A stretch of 8,328 nucleotides of DNA, taken from an uncultured Roseovarius sp. (GTDB taxonomy: Bacteria > Pseudomonadota > Alphaproteobacteria > Rhodobacterales > Rhodobacteraceae). The position numbers were made by a program, and so were the translations under genes. The DNA lies in the NCBI GenBank assembly GCA_913055965.1, contig CAJXKX010000067.1, positions 1 to 8,328 on the forward strand, given 5' to 3'. The notes under the pieces were generated by a model. The model searched no databases and was not told the origin of the DNA. It saw only the letters and a list, made by a program, of their open reading frames with translations. Shown here piece by piece: positions 1 through 5,729 of the stretch (position 1 is its first letter; each line of letters starts with the position of its first letter).

Positions 1-1055
1 GGCAGCGAGATGTCGTGCGACGCGATCGAGCCGATGCGCCGGTTGGCCTCGGGGATCTGCTCGCGCACCTCCCAGAATGCGTGCCGCTGCGCCTGCGACT
101 GCGCGATCACGCCGTCGCTCACCAGCCCCGCCTCGACGCCTTCGGCAAAGAGAGCCTCAAGCGCCCCCGCCGGATCGAGCCCGCGCGCAAGACCCACGTC
201 GATCAGCACGAACCACTCCGGCGGCACGGCAAAGGGCTGGCGGATATCGGGCACGGTCTCGGCCAGGAAATCGAGCCCCTGACGGTGCATCAACTCGAAC
301 GCGCTCACCCCCTCGCCCATGTGGTCGCGCGCCAGCGCCAGCAGGTCGAGCGCGGCCTGCGGCCCCGCCACGGACATGAGCGCGGTGCCCTCGCCCGCCG
401 GTCGCGGTGCCAGCCGCAGCGCGGCGGCGGTGATCACCCCCAGCGTCCCCTCCGAGCCGATCAGCAGGTTGCGCAGGTCGTAGCCGGTATTGTCCTTGCG
501 CAGCCGCTTGAGCCCGTGCCAGATGCGCCCGTCGGGCAGCACCGCCTCGAGCCCGAGGCACAGGTCGCGCGCATTGCCGTAGCGCAGCACGTTGACCCCG
601 CCCGCATTGGTGGCGAGCAGCCCGCCGATCCGTGCCGAGCCCTTGGACGCGATCGACAGAGGAAAGAGCCGCCCCGCCTCTTCCGCCGCCGCGTGGATGT
701 CCTGCAGGATAGCGCCCGCCTCGACCACCATGACGTTCTCACCGGGCCAGATCCCGCGCACCGCACGCATCCGCTCGAGGCTCAGGATCACCGGCACCGG
801 CCCATCCGGGGCAATCTGCCCGCCCACCAGCCCGGTGCCGCCGCCATAGGGCACGACCGGCACGCGCGCGGCCGCGCAGGCGCGGACCACCTGCGCCACG
901 CCCTCCGCCGAGTCGGGTGCCAGCACCACCCCCTGCCCCTGCCAGCGCCCGCGCGGCTCTTCGAAATAGCGCGGCGCGGCCTCGCGAAACGCCGCCACGG
1001 GCAGCACGGCGCGCAGGCGGTCGATGAAATCGGGTGTGGCGGAATTCAGCGTCAT
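1..1055 (-). CDS. FAD-binding oxidoreductase, GlcD / D-2-hydroxyacid dehydrogenase type (3' end cut by window)
   Basis: Flavoenzyme expected to oxidise a D-2-hydroxyacid (lactate, glycolate or 2-hydroxyglutarate) to the 2-oxoacid in the cytoplasm or at the inner membrane face. The visible 351 residues stay open to the window edge. The PCMH-type FAD domain occupies about 40-215: PYGGGTGLVGG (70-79) is the pyrophosphate loop, ATNAGG (148-153) and KDNTGYDLRNLLIGSEGTLG (187-206) are further FAD-contact motifs. The cap domain follows, with FWEVREQIPEA (328-338) and SHDISL (346-351), typical of the GlcD/D2HGDH group. Family members are about 470 aa, so roughly 120 C-terminal residues lie outside. 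No signal peptide is visible. The start has a weak AGGGA-like site just upstream. It lies 81 bases after the CoA-binding gene on the same strand, so cotranscription is possible. The family is secure; the substrate cannot be read from this sequence. Confidence 0.9.
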   Translation of the reverse strand, partial: MTLNSATPDFIDRLRAVLPVAAFREAAPRYFEEPRGRWQGQGVVLAPDSAEGVAQVVRACAAARVPVVPYGGGTGLVGGQIAPDGPVPVILSLERMRAVRGIWPGENVMVVEAGAILQDIHAAAEEAGRLFPLSIASKGSARIGGLLATNAGGVNVLRYGNARDLCLGLEAVLPDGRIWHGLKRLRKDNTGYDLRNLLIGSEGTLGVITAAALRLAPRPAGEGTALMSVAGPQAALDLLALARDHMGEGVSAFELMHRQGLDFLAETVPDIRQPFAVPPEWFVLIDVGLARGLDPAGALEALFAEGVEAGLVSDGVIAQSQAQRHAFWEVREQIPEANRRIGSIASHDISL

Positions 1056-1106
1056 GATCCCTAGCTATCACAGGCCCGGCCCGAGACCAGCCCGTTGCGC
1101 GGGATC

Positions 1107-1123
1107 GCCGTTGCGAAAACGGC
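1107..1123 (-). other. Small hairpin between CoA-binding and FAD-oxidase genes
   Basis: A perfect 6-bp stem (GCCGTT / AACGGC on the minus strand) with a 5-base loop lies just after the CoA-binding stop codon. No U tract follows, so it is not a canonical intrinsic terminator. It may be a weak pause site or an mRNA 3'-end structure inside an operon. Confidence 0.3.
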
Positions 1124-1136
1124 CCCGAGCGCCCGG

Positions 1137-1610
1137 TCACAGCCGCGAGGAAATCACCCCGGTATTGAACCCGCCCATCCGCAATTCGCCAAAGAGGCGC
1201 TGGTATTCGATCTTGGGGCAGCGATCCATGATCACGTCCACGCCCCGCGCGCGCGCCCTCGCGGCGGCCTCGGGGTGGTCGACGCCGATCTGCATCCAGA
1301 TCGTTCGCAGGTCGGGAAACGCCGCGAGCGCCTCGTCCACGATGGGCGGCACATGCTCGGACCGGCGAAAGATATCGACCATGTCCACCCCGCCCGCGAT
1401 ATCCGACAGCGACGCGACCACCTCGCGCCCGAACAGCATCCGGCCCGCGTGACCGGGATTGACCGGCACCACGTCGAACCGCTTGAGGCTGAGATAGCGG
1501 GCGACGTAATAGGACGGGCGCACCGGGTTCATCGACACGCCCACCACCGCGACGCGGCGGGTGCGGGTCAGGATGTCGCGCAGGTGGGAATCGGTATAGG
1601 TCTCGCTCAT
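1137..1610 (-). CDS. CoA-binding domain protein (YccU-like)
   Basis: Small cytoplasmic protein consisting of one CoA-binding Rossmann domain, related to the N-terminal nucleotide-binding part of succinyl-CoA synthetase alpha subunits. No catalytic role is established for the stand-alone form. With the start used here it has 157 residues. RVAVVGVSMNPVRPSYYVAR (about 15-34) is the glycine-containing nucleotide loop, followed by VVPVNPG (about 42-48), the VDMVDIFRR strand-helix, IWMQIGVDHPEAAARA and the C-terminal CPKIEY...GGFNTGVISSRL signature. The length is normal for the family. A second in-frame ATG lies three codons upstream (1619). Neither has a clear Shine-Dalgarno sequence. I prefer the inner ATG because MSETYTDSHLRDIL resembles family N-termini and because a -10-like GTTAAT sits 7 bases before it. 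The gene lies between a same-strand terminator and the FAD oxidoreductase gene. Confidence 0.9.
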   Translation of the reverse strand: MSETYTDSHLRDILTRTRRVAVVGVSMNPVRPSYYVARYLSLKRFDVVPVNPGHAGRMLFGREVVASLSDIAGGVDMVDIFRRSEHVPPIVDEALAAFPDLRTIWMQIGVDHPEAAARARARGVDVIMDRCPKIEYQRLFGELRMGGFNTGVISSRL

Positions 1611-1639
1611 GCGCGCCATTAACCACGAAGCGAGGCGAG

Positions 1640-1669
1640 AAAAAAGCGCCCAAGATGATGCTTGGGCGC
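1640..1669 (-). terminator. Rho-independent terminator
   Basis: On the minus strand a perfect 9-bp stem, GCGCCCAAG / CTTGGGCGC, encloses a 6-base loop and is followed directly by six T residues. This is the best intrinsic terminator in the window. It ends only about 20-30 bases before the start of the CoA-binding gene on the same strand. It must therefore end transcripts coming from upstream (the zinc-ribbon gene or a small RNA), or act as an attenuator in a leader of the CoA-binding gene. Read on the plus strand the T tract would precede the hairpin as A residues, so it works in one direction only. Confidence 0.8.
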
Positions 1670-1733
1670 CAGTCGCGGAACGAGGGACAGTGATAGAAGA
1701 CGACGGTGTTCCGACGCGCCGCCTTCGGGACAT
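1640..1733 (-). ncRNA. Candidate small RNA or 3'-UTR-derived RNA
   Basis: This minus-strand stretch lies between the zinc-ribbon stop and the CoA-binding start and has no convincing reading frame. It begins after an AT-richer patch in otherwise GC-rich DNA (about 1734-1772). That patch contains TCTAAT, five of six matches to a -10 box, with TTATAT-like sequence 17 bases upstream as a poor -35. A start near 1725 and the terminator ending at 1640 would give a transcript of about 85 nt. Its interior can form a 6-bp stem, CGGAAC / GUUCCG, before the terminator hairpin. It matches no RNA family I can name (not 4.5S, 6S, tmRNA or a CCUCCUCCC-type RNA). It could equally be the 3' tail of the zinc-ribbon mRNA or a leader of the CoA-binding gene. 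Confidence 0.35.
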
Positions 1734-1816
1734 TAGATAGGTCCGATTTTCAGCATATAAAGGGTTTGTAATACGCCCGTGACCATGTGTGAGCCATCGC
1801 GACGCACGCGCGCCGC

Positions 1817-2125
1817 TCAGTCGAACACGTCCTCGACCACGTCCCATATCTCTTCGAGGATGCGCCGCCCGATGCCCTTGCGGCGCTTTTTCGCGCGCTT
1901 GCGCGGCGGCGGCGCGGCGCGCCCGCGGTCGTCGTCGTAGTCCTGGCGCGGCAGCGTCATGGGCCGCCCTTTGGCGCGGGGGCGATCGGGCTTCGGGCGG
2001 GGCATCGCCTTCATGTCGTGCAGCGGCGCCCCGCAACTCGAACAGGCAAGTTCGTGCCGCGACCGGTCGAGCACGAGCGCCGCGCGCGTGCCGCAGTAAT
2101 TGCATGTGGCGATCTTGTGGCCCAT
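1817..2125 (-). CDS. Conserved hypothetical zinc-ribbon protein with basic linker and acidic tail
   Basis: Encodes 102 residues; function unknown. The N-terminus is a compact zinc ribbon with two CxxC knuckles (C8/C11 and C28/C31), and the second knuckle is followed by GAPLHDMK. The middle is very basic and Pro/Arg-rich, including RKRAKKRRKG (about 77-86). The end is an acidic amphipathic segment, ILEEIWDVVEDVFD. No membrane segment or signal peptide is present. Zinc ribbon plus basic tract suggests contact with nucleic acid or ribosomes, and the acidic tail suggests a protein partner, but both are inference. I recall similar small proteins in Rhodobacteraceae annotated only as hypothetical. 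The start was chosen because the first knuckle follows directly (MGHKIATCNYC). Only a weak GGTG precedes it. It is divergent from the membrane-protein gene. Confidence 0.8.
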   Translation of the reverse strand: MGHKIATCNYCGTRAALVLDRSRHELACSSCGAPLHDMKAMPRPKPDRPRAKGRPMTLPRQDYDDDRGRAAPPPRKRAKKRRKGIGRRILEEIWDVVEDVFD

Positions 2126-2130
2126 GCCGC

Positions 2131-2161
2131 ACCATATCGGCCGGATGGGCCGGTTTGCCAA
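2131..2161 (-). promoter_or_regulatory. Possible promoter for the zinc-ribbon gene
   Basis: Read on the minus strand, TTGGCA (five of six matches to the -35 consensus) is followed 19 bases later by TATGGT (four of six to -10), which ends five bases before the ATG. The spacing is longer than ideal. If real, transcription would start at or next to the start codon, giving a nearly leaderless mRNA. Confidence 0.3.
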
Positions 2162-2251
2162 GCCCCGGCGGCGCGAAATCCCGCATCGCCCGGCATGGGC
2201 GCGCACTGTCGCCGCGCGGGTCCGCCCGTGATAGGATCGCGCCACAGACCC

Positions 2252-2258
2252 GAGGGAG
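2252..2258 (+). promoter_or_regulatory. Ribosome binding site of the membrane-protein gene
   Basis: GAGGGAG sits 8 bases before the ATG at 2267. It decides this start over the longer open frame, which runs upstream through the divergent zinc-ribbon gene. Confidence 0.7.
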
Positions 2259-2266
2259 CCAGCCGC

Positions 2267-3106
2267 ATGACCGATCAGCCAGCCACCCCGCCGGACGCGC
2301 CACGCGACCTGCCTTTCACCATCGACCTCAGGCGCGTGCATCTCGCGGTGGGATGGATCGCGTTCGGCCTGCCGCTCTCGCTCGTCGCGGTGGCACGGCT
2401 GCCCTCGGTCTGCTTTCACGATTCGATCAGCCATTTCTATTTCAGCCCGGTGGGCGGCGATATCCTCGTCGGCGCGCTCAGCTTCATCGGGCTCCTGCTG
2501 ATCTGCCTCTATTCCTTCGATGCCGCCGGGGGCGAGGGGGCGCGGCGCTGGACATGGCTCGATATCCTGCTGATCCGGCTGGCCGGTATCGCGGCGCTCG
2601 TCGTGGCCTTCGTGCCCGCCAGCGGCAACGGCTGCACGCGCAGCGGGGCCGAGGCCGCGCGCGCCTTTATCGACGGCTCCGGGGCGCCCTCCTTCGATTT
2701 CTGGGCGGTCCTGCTGGCGCGGCCCGGACCCACCGGCTTTCCGCTCGATGCCGTGCATTACAGCGCGGCGGGCGTGATGTTCCTGATCCTCGCCTATGTG
2801 GTGCTGCGCGTCTTTACCCGCGTGAACTCGGAGGCGGCGCTGCGCGCGGGCAACCGCAAGGGGCTGCGCAATGGCTGCTACCGGGTGCTGGGACGGGTGA
2901 TTCTCGGCGTCGTCGCGGTGCTGGGGATCAAGATGATCGCGGCCACGGCCGCGCCGGACCTGCTCGGCTTCTGGGACCGGTTCAACCTGACCTTCGTGCT
3001 CGAAGCGGTAGGGCTCGCGGCCTTCGGCCTGTCCTGGATGATCAAGGGCCGGTTCCTGCCGGTGTTCGAGGATGCCGCCGCCCGGTCTCAGCCCCGCGCG
3101 GCGTAA
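2267..3106 (+). CDS. Six-helix integral membrane protein of unknown function
   Basis: Encodes 279 residues. Hydrophobic segments lie near 24-43, 63-82, 100-117, 162-183, 206-226 and 240-257, giving six likely inner-membrane helices. A loop of about 40 residues (118-160) with two nearby Cys/Gly-rich positions follows helix 3. Motifs that look family-specific are HDSISHFYFSP (51-61) before helix 2, RNGCYRVLGRVIL (201-213) entering helix 5, and FVLEAVGLAAFGLSWMIKGR (243-262) at the end. I remember this pattern (S-I-S-H-Y/F-Y, R-N-x-x-Y-R, F-G-x-S-W-x-x-K-G) from a widespread uncharacterised membrane family. No enzyme or transport motif is evident. The N-terminal 20 residues are hydrophilic and no cleavable signal is seen. 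The start is supported by a good ribosome binding site. The last 19 bases overlap the end of rlmB on the other strand. Confidence 0.85.
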   Translation: MTDQPATPPDAPRDLPFTIDLRRVHLAVGWIAFGLPLSLVAVARLPSVCFHDSISHFYFSPVGGDILVGALSFIGLLLICLYSFDAAGGEGARRWTWLDILLIRLAGIAALVVAFVPASGNGCTRSGAEAARAFIDGSGAPSFDFWAVLLARPGPTGFPLDAVHYSAAGVMFLILAYVVLRVFTRVNSEAALRAGNRKGLRNGCYRVLGRVILGVVAVLGIKMIAATAAPDLLGFWDRFNLTFVLEAVGLAAFGLSWMIKGRFLPVFEDAAARSQPRAA

Positions 3107-3864
3107 AGCGCCACCGCCGCCGCGTTCGAGACGTTGAGCGAGCCGAAACCGGAGGCCGCGTCGATCCGCACCAGCGCGTCCGCCACCTCGCGGGTGCGCG
3201 GGCGCAGCCCCGGCCCCTCGGCCCCCAGCACCAGCGCGACGGGCCGGTCGCGGCGGCCCTCCAGCACGCTCTCGATGCTCGCCTCGGCCTCGCCCGCCAG
3301 CCCCAGCACCACATAGCCCATGGCCTGCACCTCGATGATCGCTTCGGCGAGGTTGCGCACCCGCAGGTAGGGCTGGCGCTCCAGCGCGCCCGACGCGGTC
3401 TTGGCGAGCGCACCGGTCTCGGGGGCGGCATGGTGGCGCGGGGCGATCACGGCGCGCGCGCCGAACACCTCGGCAGAGCGCAGGATCGCGCCCACGTTAT
3501 GCGGGTCGGTCACCCGGTCGAGCATCACGAGGCGCGGCGCGCCGGGGCCGTCGCGCAGCGCCAGATCGGCCAGCGTGCCCCAGTCGAGCGGCTTGACCTC
3601 CAGCGCCGCGCCCTGATGGACGGAACCGGGATCGAGCGGCGCGGTGAACTTGCGCGGATCGGCCATCTCGGGCGTCATTCCGCTCGCCGCGATCGCCTCG
3701 GACAGCTTGTCGGCGGCGTTGCGCGTCACGATCAGGCGCAGCTTCTCGCGGCGCGGATTCTCCAGCGCGTCGCGCACCGCGTGCAGCCCGAAGAGCCACA
3801 CCGTCTCGGCGGCGGCGGCGCGGCGCGCCTGCTCCTTCTCGATCACCCAGCGGGGTTTCTTCAT
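3088..3864 (-). CDS. rlmB: 23S rRNA (guanosine-2'-O)-methyltransferase RlmB, SpoU/TrmH family
   Basis: Transfers a methyl group from S-adenosylmethionine to the 2'-O of a guanosine in the 23S rRNA peptidyl-transferase region (G2251 in E. coli), acting on assembling 50S subunits. The product has 258 residues, normal for RlmB. An N-terminal SpoU substrate-binding domain begins at about 23 (LFGLHAVRDALENPRR). The trefoil-knot methyltransferase domain carries SPOUT motif 1 at 116-129 (DRVTDPHNVGAILR, with N123 and R129), motif 2 VLGAEGPGLR (212-221, E216) and motif 3 GSLNVSNAAAVALY (241-254). The start at MKKPRWVIEKEQ is preceded by AGAGAGG at a suitable distance; the 20-residue Arg-rich upstream extension is unlikely to be translated. 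Related TrmH-type tRNA methylases are the main alternative, but the N-terminal domain and motif 3 favour RlmB. Confidence 0.93.
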   Translation of the reverse strand: MKKPRWVIEKEQARRAAAAETVWLFGLHAVRDALENPRREKLRLIVTRNAADKLSEAIAASGMTPEMADPRKFTAPLDPGSVHQGAALEVKPLDWGTLADLALRDGPGAPRLVMLDRVTDPHNVGAILRSAEVFGARAVIAPRHHAAPETGALAKTASGALERQPYLRVRNLAEAIIEVQAMGYVVLGLAGEAEASIESVLEGRRDRPVALVLGAEGPGLRPRTREVADALVRIDAASGFGSLNVSNAAAVALYAARG

Positions 3865-3936
3865 CGCGCGCGCGCCTCTCTCGTTGCGGTCCCCGTGCTT
3901 GCACCGCCGCCCGCGCCTGCGCAAGCGATTTTCCGG

Positions 3937-3965
3937 TTGACGGGCCGCGACGCCAATTCTAAACC
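3937..3965 (+). promoter_or_regulatory. Probable tRNA-Tyr promoter
   Basis: TTGACG (five of six matches to the -35 consensus) is followed by an AT-richer TTCTAAACC that supplies a -10: TAAACC at 17-base spacing or TCTAAA at 15. Either would start transcription a few bases before the mature tRNA. The -35 is convincing and the -10 is weak. Confidence 0.5.
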
Positions 3966-3976
3966 GCCCGGCACGT

Positions 3977-4060
3977 GGGCGACAGGCCGCAAGGTGTGGC
4001 AGGGGACTGTAACTCCCTCGCGGAGACGCACGCTAGGTTCGATTCCTAGGTCGCCCACCA
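3977..4060 (+). tRNA. tRNA-Tyr (GTA anticodon), CCA encoded
   Basis: Complete class II tRNA of 84 nt that decodes UAU/UAC. The acceptor stem GGGCGAC pairs fully with GTCGCCC, followed by discriminator A and an encoded CCA. The D stem is GCCG/TGGC, including a G-U pair. The anticodon stem GGGGA/TCCCT encloses loop CTGTAAC, with anticodon GTA at 4009-4011. The long variable arm expected of bacterial tRNA-Tyr is present (GCG-GAGA-CGC). The T stem CTAGG/CCTAG closes the loop TTCGATT. It is divergent from rlmB and has its own promoter-like sequence. No other tRNA is adjacent. Confidence 0.96.
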
Positions 4061-4092
4061 CTTTCCCCTTCCTGCCCCCGCCCGCCGGTGGC

Positions 4093-4098
4093 TATAGT
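4093..4098 (+). promoter_or_regulatory. Possible -10 box of the glycosyltransferase-like gene
   Basis: TATAGT matches the -10 consensus at five of six positions and lies about 30 bases before the chosen start codon. I see no good -35 at 16-18 bases upstream. Transcription reading through from the tRNA is also possible because no terminator separates them. Confidence 0.35.
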
Positions 4099-4112
4099 CG
4101 CACCACACAGGC

Positions 4113-4117
4113 AGGGG
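4113..4117 (+). promoter_or_regulatory. Ribosome binding site that decides the start at 4125
   Basis: AGGGG is only one base from the ATG at 4119 but 7 bases from the in-frame ATG at 4125, which favours the second as the true start. Confidence 0.5.
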
Positions 4118-4124
4118 CATGGGC

Positions 4125-5129
4125 ATGGCGCAACCGACCGCGGCGCAGGGCGGTTTCAACATCGTGATCGTCGGACAAGGCGGACGGCTGCAATACGAGG
4201 CGCTGATCTTCGCCGCCTCGCTGCGCGCGATGTCGCCGGGCTTTGCCGGGCGGCTCTTCGTGGCCGAGCCGCAGCCGGGGCCGCTGTGGCGCAACGATCC
4301 GCGCATCGACGGCGACGAGACCCGCGACCGGCTTGCGGAATTCGGGGCCGAGATCCTGCCCTTCGAGAGCCGCCATTTCGGACAGGCCTACCCCTACGGC
4401 AACAAGATCGAGGCGCTGCTCGCCCTGCCCGAGGGCGCGCCCTTCGTGTTCTTCGACACCGACACGCTGGTGACCGGCGAGATCACGGAGGTGCCGTTCG
4501 ATTTCGACCGCCCCACCGCCTCGCTGCGCCGCACCGGCACCTGGCCCGAGCCCGATCTCTACGGCCCCGGCTACACGGCGATCTGGAAATCGCTCTACGA
4601 CCGGTTCGGCCTCGATTTCGAAAGTTCGCTCGACCACGGCCAGCCCGACGAATACTGGAAGCGCTACCTCTATTTCAACGCGGGGTTCTTCTTCTACCGC
4701 TGCCCGCACGTCTTCGGCCGGCGCTTTCTCGACTACGCGCGCGCGATCCGCGACGACCCGCCGCCCGAACTGGTGTGCCAGTCGCTCGACCCCTGGCTCG
4801 ATCAGGTCGCGCTGCCGCTCGTGATCCATTCCCTCGGCGGCGGGCGCGACGCGCTGCCCGAGGGGCTGCTCGACGGCGAGGTGACCTGCCATTACCGCAC
4901 CCTGCCGCTGCTCTACGCACGCGAGAGCGACCGGGTGGTGAGCGTGCTCGAGCAGGTCACGGCCCCCAACCGGCTCAAGAAGGTGCTGAAGGATTACGAC
5001 GCGATCAAGCGGATGATCTACCAGGGGCGCGGGCGCAAGGTTCGGGCGCTGTTCGACCGCAACGACCTGCCGCGCCGCGAACAGACCATCCGAAACACGA
5101 TCAAGCGCAACGGCTTCTGGATGCGCTGA
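4125..5129 (+). CDS. Putative glycosyltransferase-like protein with GT-A type DTD motif
   Basis: Encodes 334 residues (336 from the alternative ATG at 4119). The layout resembles a GT-A fold nucleotide-sugar transferase, near GT8-like families: NIVIVGQGGRLQYEALIFAA (12-31) as the first strand and helix, KIEALLALPEG (94-104), FVFFDTDTLV (107-116) with the D-T-D triad at 111-113 that would bind metal and nucleotide, YFNAGFFFYR (183-192), WLDQVALP (224-231) and IHSLGGG/CHYRTLP (about 234-261). The C-terminal 50 residues are strongly basic, which may favour membrane or polyanion contact. There is no signal peptide or transmembrane helix, so it should be cytoplasmic. The donor sugar and acceptor cannot be inferred: no polysaccharide or lipopolysaccharide genes are adjacent. 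I recognise the fold pattern, not a named gene. Confidence 0.75.
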   Translation: MAQPTAAQGGFNIVIVGQGGRLQYEALIFAASLRAMSPGFAGRLFVAEPQPGPLWRNDPRIDGDETRDRLAEFGAEILPFESRHFGQAYPYGNKIEALLALPEGAPFVFFDTDTLVTGEITEVPFDFDRPTASLRRTGTWPEPDLYGPGYTAIWKSLYDRFGLDFESSLDHGQPDEYWKRYLYFNAGFFFYRCPHVFGRRFLDYARAIRDDPPPELVCQSLDPWLDQVALPLVIHSLGGGRDALPEGLLDGEVTCHYRTLPLLYARESDRVVSVLEQVTAPNRLKKVLKDYDAIKRMIYQGRGRKVRALFDRNDLPRREQTIRNTIKRNGFWMR

Positions 5130-5146
5130 CGCCCGCCCGGCGGGCG
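5130..5146 (+). other. GC-rich hairpin after the glycosyltransferase-like gene
   Basis: CGCCCG and CGGGCG form a 6-bp stem with a 5-base loop starting at the base after the stop codon. There is no T tract. It could stabilise the mRNA end or assist termination together with the larger inverted repeat 20 bases downstream. Confidence 0.35.
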
Positions 5147-5164
5147 CGCCTGCACCGTCCCGCC

Positions 5165-5220
5165 CGGGTATTTTCACCAAGAAGAAACCGCGGCCCGCTT
5201 CTTCTTGGTCCAAATACCCG
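5165..5220. terminator. Large inverted repeat, likely bidirectional terminator between convergent genes
   Basis: Two arms of 22 bases face each other. The outer 9 bp, CGGGTATTT / AAATACCCG, pair perfectly. A 2-base mismatch (TC against CC) follows. The inner 11 bp, ACCAAGAAGAA / TTCTTCTTGGT, pair perfectly around a 12-base loop containing CCGCGG. It fills the gap between the convergent glycosyltransferase-like and VOC genes, the usual place for a shared terminator, and folds identically in either direction. It lacks a classical T tract after the hairpin, though both arms contain T-rich blocks. I recall similar GGGTATTT/CCAAGAAGAA sequences scattered between genes in Rhodobacteraceae, so it may be one copy of a dispersed intergenic repeat. 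Confidence 0.65.
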
Positions 5221-5246
5221 ACCACGTCGAAGGCGGCGGCACCGGT

Positions 5247-5660
5247 TCAGGTGTCGAATACCGCGCTCATGTCGGCAAAGCCCTTGACCTCGATGGGATT
5301 TCCCGAGGGATCGCGGAAGAACATCGTCCATTGCTCGCCCGGCTCGCCCTCGAAGCGCACCGAGGGCGGCAGCACGAAATCCACCTCTGCCGCCTGCAGC
5401 CGCGCGGCCAGCGCGCGCCACTCCGCGAGCGGTAGCACCACGCCGAAATGCGGCATCGGCACCATGTGATCGCCGACCTTGCCGGTGGCGGCGGTGGCCA
5501 GCGGCTCGCCCAGATGCAGCGACAGCTGATGGCCGAAGAAATCGAAATCGACCCATGTCGCGGTCGAGCGCCCCTCGGCGGCGCCCAGCAGGTCGCCGTA
5601 GAAGGTGCGCGCGGCGTCGAGATCGGTGACGTTGACCGCCAGATGAAAGGGATGCGCCAT
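5247..5660 (-). CDS. VOC / glyoxalase-family protein
   Basis: Encodes 137 residues, a single vicinal-oxygen-chelate domain built from two beta-alpha-beta-beta-beta modules. HLAVNVTDLDAARTFYGDLL (6-25) is the first module and HFGVVLPLAEWRALAARL (71-88) the second. DPSGNPIEVKGF (117-128) is the typical end. Likely metal ligands are H6, H71 and E124; H44 or H49 may replace one of them. VOC members include glyoxalase I, extradiol dioxygenases and antibiotic-resistance proteins; the substrate is unknown here. The sequence is not close to the glyoxalase I I can recall, so I keep the call general. The start is fixed by a strong GAGGAG about 9 bases upstream. The gene is divergent from metY across an 84-base gap, so the two may share regulation. 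Confidence 0.9.
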   Translation of the reverse strand: MAHPFHLAVNVTDLDAARTFYGDLLGAAEGRSTATWVDFDFFGHQLSLHLGEPLATAATGKVGDHMVPMPHFGVVLPLAEWRALAARLQAAEVDFVLPPSVRFEGEPGEQWTMFFRDPSGNPIEVKGFADMSAVFDT

Positions 5661-5693
5661 GGTCGGGACTCCTCATGCCTGTTGCGGGGCACC

Positions 5694-5729
5694 TTTCAAT
5701 GCCGTAACCCGGTTTTCAAGCATTTCCGG
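5694..5729. promoter_or_regulatory. Repeat-containing region between the VOC gene and metY
   Basis: The 84-base divergent gap holds two direct copies of TTTCAA exactly 20 bases apart (5694 and 5714, about two helical turns). It also holds an inverted pair AATGC / GCATT (5698-5702 and 5720-5724), and CCGG inside that loop and again just before the metY ribosome binding site. These could be operator half-sites or a small leader RNA fold. No strong -35/-10 pair is visible on either strand. I assign no regulator. Confidence 0.3.

Noticed and set aside
15..1064. Plus-strand open frame of 349 codons
   Set aside because: It is the exact antisense of the FAD oxidoreductase codons, whose minus-strand translation carries clear family motifs.
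1611..2303. N-terminal extension of the CoA-binding reading frame up to 388 codons
   Set aside because: The extension would have to pass through the intrinsic terminator and the antisense frame of the zinc-ribbon gene, and shows no domain.
4036..4060. 3' end of tRNA-Tyr as an attachment site for an integrated element
   Set aside because: The tRNA is intact, no repeat of its 3' end occurs elsewhere in the window, and no integrase follows.
1789..4167. Very long plus-strand open frame of 792 codons
   Set aside because: It runs out of frame through the membrane-protein gene, antisense through rlmB and across tRNA-Tyr. Its Arg/Ala-rich translation has no family signature. It is open only because stop codons are rare at this GC content.
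4092..5225. Minus-strand open frame of 377 codons over the glycosyltransferase-like gene
   Set aside because: It is a shadow frame whose translation lacks recognisable domains, while the plus strand has a ribosome binding site and GT-A motifs.
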